From contig JAGVSM010001191.1 of the NCBI GenBank assembly GCA_022494885.1, positions 124,001 through 188,000 of the forward strand: DNA of 64,000 nucleotides, written 5' to 3'. This document shows positions 58,780-64,000 of the stretch, piece after piece. The notes beneath the pieces were generated by a model. It had not been told where the DNA came from. It made no database searches and saw only the letters and a list, made by a program, of their open reading frames with translations. The position numbers and the translations under genes were made by a program. This stretch comes from Micrasema longulum (lineage: Eukaryota; Arthropoda; Insecta; Trichoptera; Brachycentridae). The number at the start of each line of letters is the position of its first letter. Position 1 is the stretch's first letter.

Positions 58780-60005
58780 TTTAACTTTTGGTAAAGAAAC
58801 ATAATCAAAAAAGACTAATTGCAACTGGTTTGCCGAATTTCGTCGGGGCCGTACTTCCATCAGTGATGAATTTTGTGAAAATCTACCAAAAAACAAAAAT
58901 ATATACCGAAAAATATCAATGCTGTACGCAGCATAATTGAAGAGGATCGGCGTGTGACTTACCTTGTACGTAGAATAGATGTAAATTTTATACATTCCAT
59001 TTTGCTTGAGTATTTAGCTGTAAAAATATCTATTTCCAATGGGGTCTGTTCAACAAAACAAAACAAAAAAGGTCTTAAAAATACTCATGTCAATTAGTAT
59101 GAGGTAATTCTAAAAATATTCGGCTGAGAAACTGCTAAATCCGTGAATAACATTGTTACAAACGACGAAACTTTGATATATTCGTATTAGCCAGAAAGTA
59201 AGCAACAATCAACTGATATGGACCTGCCAAACACTCGACGAGTGGCATGGGAAATAGCGAGGAAAGGAGGCAGATACGTAGTGTGGCAACATTACTCGTC
59301 ATGCTTCTCGTCGTGCCCACCGCTCCCTATTTTGTCGGTTTTTGAGCGCGGTCAAAGGACCGGCAATATAAGCGCGAGTGGTTGGCCACATTTGAATGTG
59401 AAAAAATGATCAAACAAAAAAAAAAACCTGGTAATTAGAGTGAAAGGAAGCTATCCTTTCTAAACTTTCTTTTAGTGACATGAAATATATCGATATTCGA
59501 AGATAAACGGTTGAGTTGAGCTTTTTCTACTGGCATTATTATTAACAAGCTGGTTCTGCAAGCAGGTTGATCATAATACTACGGATCAATTAGAAAAAAT
59601 GCAGGAAAAAACAGTTAATGCTGAATGGTAAACAACGCTAATTTTTTGCTAAAAGTCATCGATAAATTTGTTTTAAATACCAAAAACGTCGTATCGTCCT
59701 TCTCCGTAACAATGCAAGTTTTCACACACCACGTCCAATAATTTATTATTTGAAGGAGAAAAACATGGAATCAATGAAAAGACGTTTCCTCTTTTTTGAT
59801 GGGATATTCAAATTTATTATTGCCCGTATTTACCTTATTTATCACCCAACAACTTTTGTTCCCGAATGTAAAACATGCGTGCACAGCGAGTTTTATCACC
59901 TTAAGAAGCTGTTGAAGCCTTCCAAAACCATGTTTTGGAGATACCACCTTCATAGTCGAAAAACTATTTTGATATTTGGTTCGAACAAACGCAAAAGTGT
60001 ATAAA
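58780..60005 (+). mobile_element. Mariner transposon relic 1
   Basis: Transposase pieces in order on the + strand: NCNWFAEFRRGRTSISDEF (58826-58873), the N-terminal helix-turn-helix region of mariner; NNIVTNDETLIYSY and PESKQQST (about 59145-59215), holding the first catalytic Asp of the DDD triad; TVNAEW (about 59612); LLRNNASFHTPRP (about 59699-59735), where the family has HDNA.SH, so the second catalytic Asp is now Asn; and a degenerate end. Stops and frameshifts occur throughout. The stretch between QQST and TVNAEW is about 200-250 bp longer than usual. Terminal inverted repeats were not identified. Confidence 0.7.
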
Positions 60006-60429
60006 ATTTAAAAACGAATATTTTTAAAATCAATAAAATGTTTTGTGACTAAAAAGGGTTCTATTTTGATTTTTAAATTGATTGTTATAGTATAAACTTA
60101 AAAGGCAGTTCTCGTTCTAAAGAATATCATGTAAGAAGATTAACATGTTAAACAAATGATTTTCTAATTTAAAAGTAAACGTTTTACAAAAAAAACGTTA
60201 AATCCACCAAGAATATACACGAGTAAAAAATTTGTTTTAAATTGTGGTCTGATAGTTTCAGTTTTATTTTTATCTGCTGCATAAAACACCGTAAACGATT
60301 ATTTCAAAAATATGTCACGTCTCTCGTAAAATTGGGCTTTTTAGAATGGTTTAAGGCGTGTACGTGTGTGTATGTAGATGTGCGTGTGATGATGTTTTTT
60401 AAAAATACTAATATCTCAACTGAGATGAA

Positions 60430-60720
60430 GGAATTATAGGGAAATAGAACATCTAGGCATTTACAAGACGTATGACCTGTCATTTATTGGTTTGACTGAT
60501 CACTTTACCGTCGTTACATACTGTAATATTTTTCATTCTGCCTAATTTTTGTGATAACCACCTCATCCCAATTTTCGATATTCTTACGTGTGTATCTAGA
60601 CAAAGTATTTGTGCTTTCACATTATTCGATACTTTCTCATTGGTGACATCTGTTGACTTTTTAGTAAAGTTTTTTAACAGGAACCTTCTTTATTTCTTTT
60701 GTCTCCGTTGAGATATTATT
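60430..60720 (+). repeat. Dispersed repeat R, copy 7
   Basis: 'acatctaggcatttacaaga', 'atgacctgtcatttattggt', 'catactgtaatatttttcat' and further out 'gacatctgttgactttttag' match R. Confidence 0.6.
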
Positions 60721-60999
60721 CCTTAAGGAAAAATCCTTAAAAGGTTGAAATTCTAGTATTATTCAACAAATATTTGGATAAATTCAAAATATTTATGTTA
60801 ATTAAGATCAGTTTTCAGTGTCAAAATATAGCGTTTGTTTAGTGAAGTTGGTACCTGTATCCTCAATAAATGTGAATAAAGTTATTTGTGTAAAATTAAA
60901 TTAATAAAAATTCGATTGTATTTGAAGCCTAAGTCTGGTCACCTTACCTTTATTTAACATAACACATCAATAATGTGTAAGATTACTAATAAAACAAAC

Positions 61000-61880
61000 A
61001 CTTTTAGGCAAAATTCGACATTATTCATCAACATAATCATCTTCGAGAGTGATACATTAATTCCAATGCTTCTTTAACATTTCTTTGCCTTATTGGTAGA
61101 ACGATATATTTTTAGCCACAGAAAAGGCTTCAGTTTCGGCAATCATTCTTTATTGGAGCCAAACCTCTTTACCTAGAACATATTTTTGCGGCTTACAAAC
61201 AGCCAATAGCTTCTGAGGGCCAAATCTGGAGAATATGGTAGGTGCGGAAACAATTCGAAGTTCAACTCATGCAATTTGGCCATCGTTACCATCGACTTGT
61301 GACACGGTGCATTGTCTTGGTGAAAGCGCATTTTTTTCTTCTTCATTTGGAGCTGTTTTCCCGCAATTTCTTCCATAAAATAATCTCTTTTGAAGATTCT
61401 TTCTTTCTCAAGGTAATCCATGAATAAAATACCGTGCGCATCCTAAAATACGAAGGCTAAAACCTTGACAACTAACATTTGCGATTATGGTCGCTTTGTT
61501 GACTGCCGACTCTACTCTGGAGTATATTGATAGATCTATGTTTCATCCATTGTTACATATGGCATAAAATAATATTTTTGTTCGGCTAAAACAGCTTCCA
61601 CAGCGCGCTGAATTGCCGACGCGTTGTTGTCTTTGATCAAATGTGAGCAAACGCAGTTCCCACTTCGAACAAAGCTTTTTCATAGACAACTGTTGATGCA
61701 AAATAGTGACTACACTGCCTTTTGATATATTTGAAACCTTCAAAACCGTCGACGAGCTATCCTTTCATTCATAGCATCTTCACCGTACACTGAGCAAATA
61801 TCGCAAGCAGCTTTGGCAGTTTTATTTCTCTATTGAATGTGAACAAAAAGTGATGTCTAAAAAGGTTACTTTTCGTCTAC
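61000..61880 (-). mobile_element. Mariner transposon relic 2
   Basis: Minus strand, in order: SNISKGSVVTILHQQLSMKK (about 61740-61680), LCSKWELRLLTFDQRQQRVG, the VTMDET block around 61555-61540 (first catalytic Asp kept), KMRFHQDNAPCHKS (about 61330-61289, second Asp kept), then HLPYSPDLALRSYWLF (about 61240-61193), where mariners have APSDY: the third catalytic Asp is replaced (LRS for PSD). The C-terminal VDE is recognisable near 61031-61022. At least two frameshifts. The N-terminal DNA-binding part is decayed. Confidence 0.85.
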
Positions 61881-61899
61881 TTGACTACCCATTTCGGAG

Positions 61900-62570
61900 G
61901 CTTTTAATCAAGTAAAATAGCATTTATAACGTTTAAGCAAAGTTTTTATCGAATGACGTATTACCTTTTCAATATTGTTTTAATTTCAGCGGTCGTTTCT
62001 TTAATTTGAAAAAACAACAGACTCAACGTATGTAAACACCCAATTTATTTTTATAAGATACATATTGAATACATAAATTAAAATTGAAAAAAAATTAAAT
62101 TAGATTTGAACTTTTAATTTTAAAATTGGTAAGGAAAGCTAAACGACGAAGCGCAGCGATTTGTAACAAGTTATGCGGAAAGTTACAATTCCCGTGCATA
62201 TCTCCTTTCGCATCTCAGCCCTGAAAGAAACTTACTATTTTCATGCAACTAAGTCAAACTACTCCGACCAGAGGCGTTTATCGGCTGAAGTGCAGTACTT
62301 CCGCAAGTCAAAGTTACGGCTTCTAAATTACTCCAAACTTTACCGGCTTGAAGGCCTTTTCTGCAAATATTTTCAATCCGCAGCCAGTTTTCTCCATTTT
62401 CTCCGTAAATGTTCGAGTACGGTTGAATTGTCTGAAATCGTTCTCATATTGATCGCCTGCCCTGGGAATACATTTTTTGTATTTATTCATTAATCAACGG
62501 ATTGAATTACTTATCTAATTAATATTGTTTCTTGATATCACATACAAGTATGATATATAAAGACAAATGA
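61900..62570. other. Intronic DNA; unrecognised 106-codon open frame
   Basis: Positions 62173-62493 hold an open frame of mixed composition (start MRKVTIPVHISFRISALKET) without a domain I recognise and without clear splice sites. The region is less A/T-rich than its flanks. Left uncalled. Confidence 0.25.
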
Positions 62571-62574
62571 CAAG

Positions 62575-62800
62575 TGAGGAACGTCGCGATTAATTGCGCG
62601 CGTAGAGCAGTGTGTGGGCGGAGAAGGCAACATCGGGGGAGAGGGCGGCAGCGCGAGGAGCAAAATGAGGAGCAGCGCAAGGAGCATAGTGTTGCGGGGC
62701 CTTAACGCAGTTCCGTATTCCAGAATCAATCAGAACGCAGTGTATTTTATACCAGTCCGCGCATAATTGCGCAGTCGGGCGGTTGTGTGTGTGGTTGTCG
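62575..62800. other. GC-rich island of unknown nature
   Basis: About 220 bp with strong GC content ('attgcgcgcgtagagcagtg', 'gggggagagggcggcagcgc', 'ccagtccgcgcataattgcg', 'cagtcgggcggttg') against A/T-rich flanks. A TATA-like 'gtattttata' lies at 62741, about 30 bases before a 'gcgcagtcgg' start-like site. Possibilities: an alternative promoter or first exon, an LTR or SINE promoter, or a recent insertion. It is not repeated in the window and has no convincing coding frame. Confidence 0.35.
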
Positions 62801-62829
62801 CAATTTTTTCGAAGTTTTTTATGAATGAA

Positions 62830-64000
62830 CATTGACTCATCTCAGATCGCTACGATTAAAATGACAAACCATTAACAAATATTTCTTATTGTTAATTAAA
62901 TGATTTTATTTGATAAAACAATTAGATTCCGATATTTTAGACGCATTTTTTTTAAGGAGGCATTGGTTTCATTCAATATATGGACGGCCCGCGCATATTG
63001 AGTGCTATAGTAATTTGACATACTATAGTAGTTGCATACTATAAAAGGTAAAAAAAAAGTAAACATAAGAATTTATCAACGCCATAACTAACTTACTTGC
63101 GACACTTTTTTCTTTGTTTTTTTAACACATTACAGTTATTTATTTTTGGCTATTAAATTAGTTAATTTGATTGCACTCACTCTGTGTGATTTTGTTTTTT
63201 TAGAGTAATTCATTAAAAACTTTTTAGCAAAGCTCTATATGTAAATTTTATTGATTTTTAAGGATACAATGCATATTCTACAAAAATGACGATTGTCAGT
63301 GGTACTTCGTTGCTAACTATATCCCTTTTCATTTAAAAAATACTTTTTTCATGTGTTTATCGTATACCTATGCCCTTCTACGTGGGCACAACTAAATTAT
63401 TTTTGAATGATTGGTAGACAACTATTACTTTTACAATGATAATATTTACGGAAAAGTTTGATCAATCTTTTTAAAATCACTTTTGACACGGTGTTATATT
63501 TATCATTCTAAATATTATTTATCGGCAGCCCACTAAAGAGAATGAAAAATTGAAGAAAAATAGCGATATTTGCCATCGGAAAGTAATTTTTCCAAGGTTG
63601 TTGTTATTAAACATTGTATTATTACAAATACTGTATAAATATTCTACATTTTACTCAAGCTTACATCAAAGTACCTAAAATATGCATAATACTCGTACAT
63701 AAAAAGCTAACATTGTTTAGTGTTATTACGTTTAAATTACTGATTCTCAATTCCGAAATAGATATTGGAAAGAAATATATTTTAGGGATCAAATATTTTT
63801 TGCAAAGGGCTGTTTTGAAATCTTCAATCGAGTTATTAATTTTAAAGACTGCTGACTGATGGGAAGTAAGAAAATAATACGATTTTTCTAAATTAAAATC
63901 TCAATCCTTCAAAATTGCGTCTCTTAAAAAATAAAGTAAATAAATATTGATAAACAACAACCATTTTCGAGGTATTATTGATAAAAAATATTCTTAAAGG
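62830..64000. other. A/T-rich intronic DNA, nothing recognised
   Basis: No repeat match inside the window and no coding signal, apart from an 81-codon low-complexity open frame (63614-63859). Confidence 0.4.

Larger units (their letters stand above)
50088..64000 (+). other. CASK: CASK intron, downstream of the exon (3' end outside window)
   Basis: No PDZ, SH3 or guanylate-kinase exon was recognised up to the window end, so the downstream intron appears to be at least 13.9 kb. A small exon could have been missed. Positions 50100-51570 hold A/T-rich DNA, with a possible LINE tail at 50998-51060 ('tgtttccctcggcacaagac', 'gagggaacattatgctg'). Confidence 0.6.

Noticed and set aside
59218..59409. 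CASK PDZ exon
   Set aside because: GC-richer open frame, but it lacks the GITL loop and any PDZ pattern, and lies inside a mariner relic.
1..64000. CRISPR arrays, operons, bacterial promoters, integrons
   Set aside because: The sequence is eukaryotic intronic DNA; no spaced direct repeats or bacterial gene organisation are present.

Overview
The window looks like arthropod, most probably insect, nuclear DNA: AT-rich, with one small GC-rich protein-coding exon in a sea of degraded transposable elements. Lepidoptera is plausible from the mix of RTE-type LINEs, mariner relics and tRNA-derived SINEs, but the sequence alone does not prove the order.

The only host gene I can support is one internal exon of CASK (calcium/calmodulin-dependent serine protein kinase, a MAGUK scaffold; the Drosophila orthologue is CASK/caki). 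It lies on the + strand at 49869-50087 and runs from the end of the second L27 domain to the first strand of the PDZ domain. Both splice sites are good and it is phase 0 at both ends. I found no other CASK exon. I therefore read 1-49868 as (part of) the upstream intron and 50088-64000 as (part of) the downstream one.

The introns hold: (a) non-LTR retrotransposon remains, including a 2.9-kb RTE-like copy at 41770-44645 with a broken endonuclease/reverse transcriptase, four tail fragments of the same family, a second RTE family at 11.6-12.2 kb, and several C-terminal LINE stubs; (b) two dead mariner transposons at 58.8-60.0 and 61.0-61.9 kb; (c) three clear tRNA-derived SINE families and a doubtful fourth; (d) a seven-copy dispersed repeat, here called R; (e) foldback or inverted-repeat elements with a shared internal module.

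The most interesting signal is in group (e). At least four element families (F1-F4, perhaps F5) carry the same layout: helix I, CUGANGA, one extra nucleotide, helix II, GAAA, a self-complementary hexamer that would be a loopless helix III, one nucleotide, and the other strand of helix I. This is the layout of a type I hammerhead ribozyme with a minimal helix III, as known from Penelope-like elements and retrozymes. F1 and F2 also turn out to be parts of one composite element, because the same F1/F2 junction occurs at 13.1 kb and, inverted, at 29.5 kb.

A few non-repetitive, higher-complexity blocks (28.4-28.8, 38.0-38.5 and 52.7-52.9 kb) could be conserved intronic regulatory DNA. A GC-rich block at 62.6-62.8 kb is unexplained. 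All repeat boundaries are by eye and good only to about 10-30 bases.
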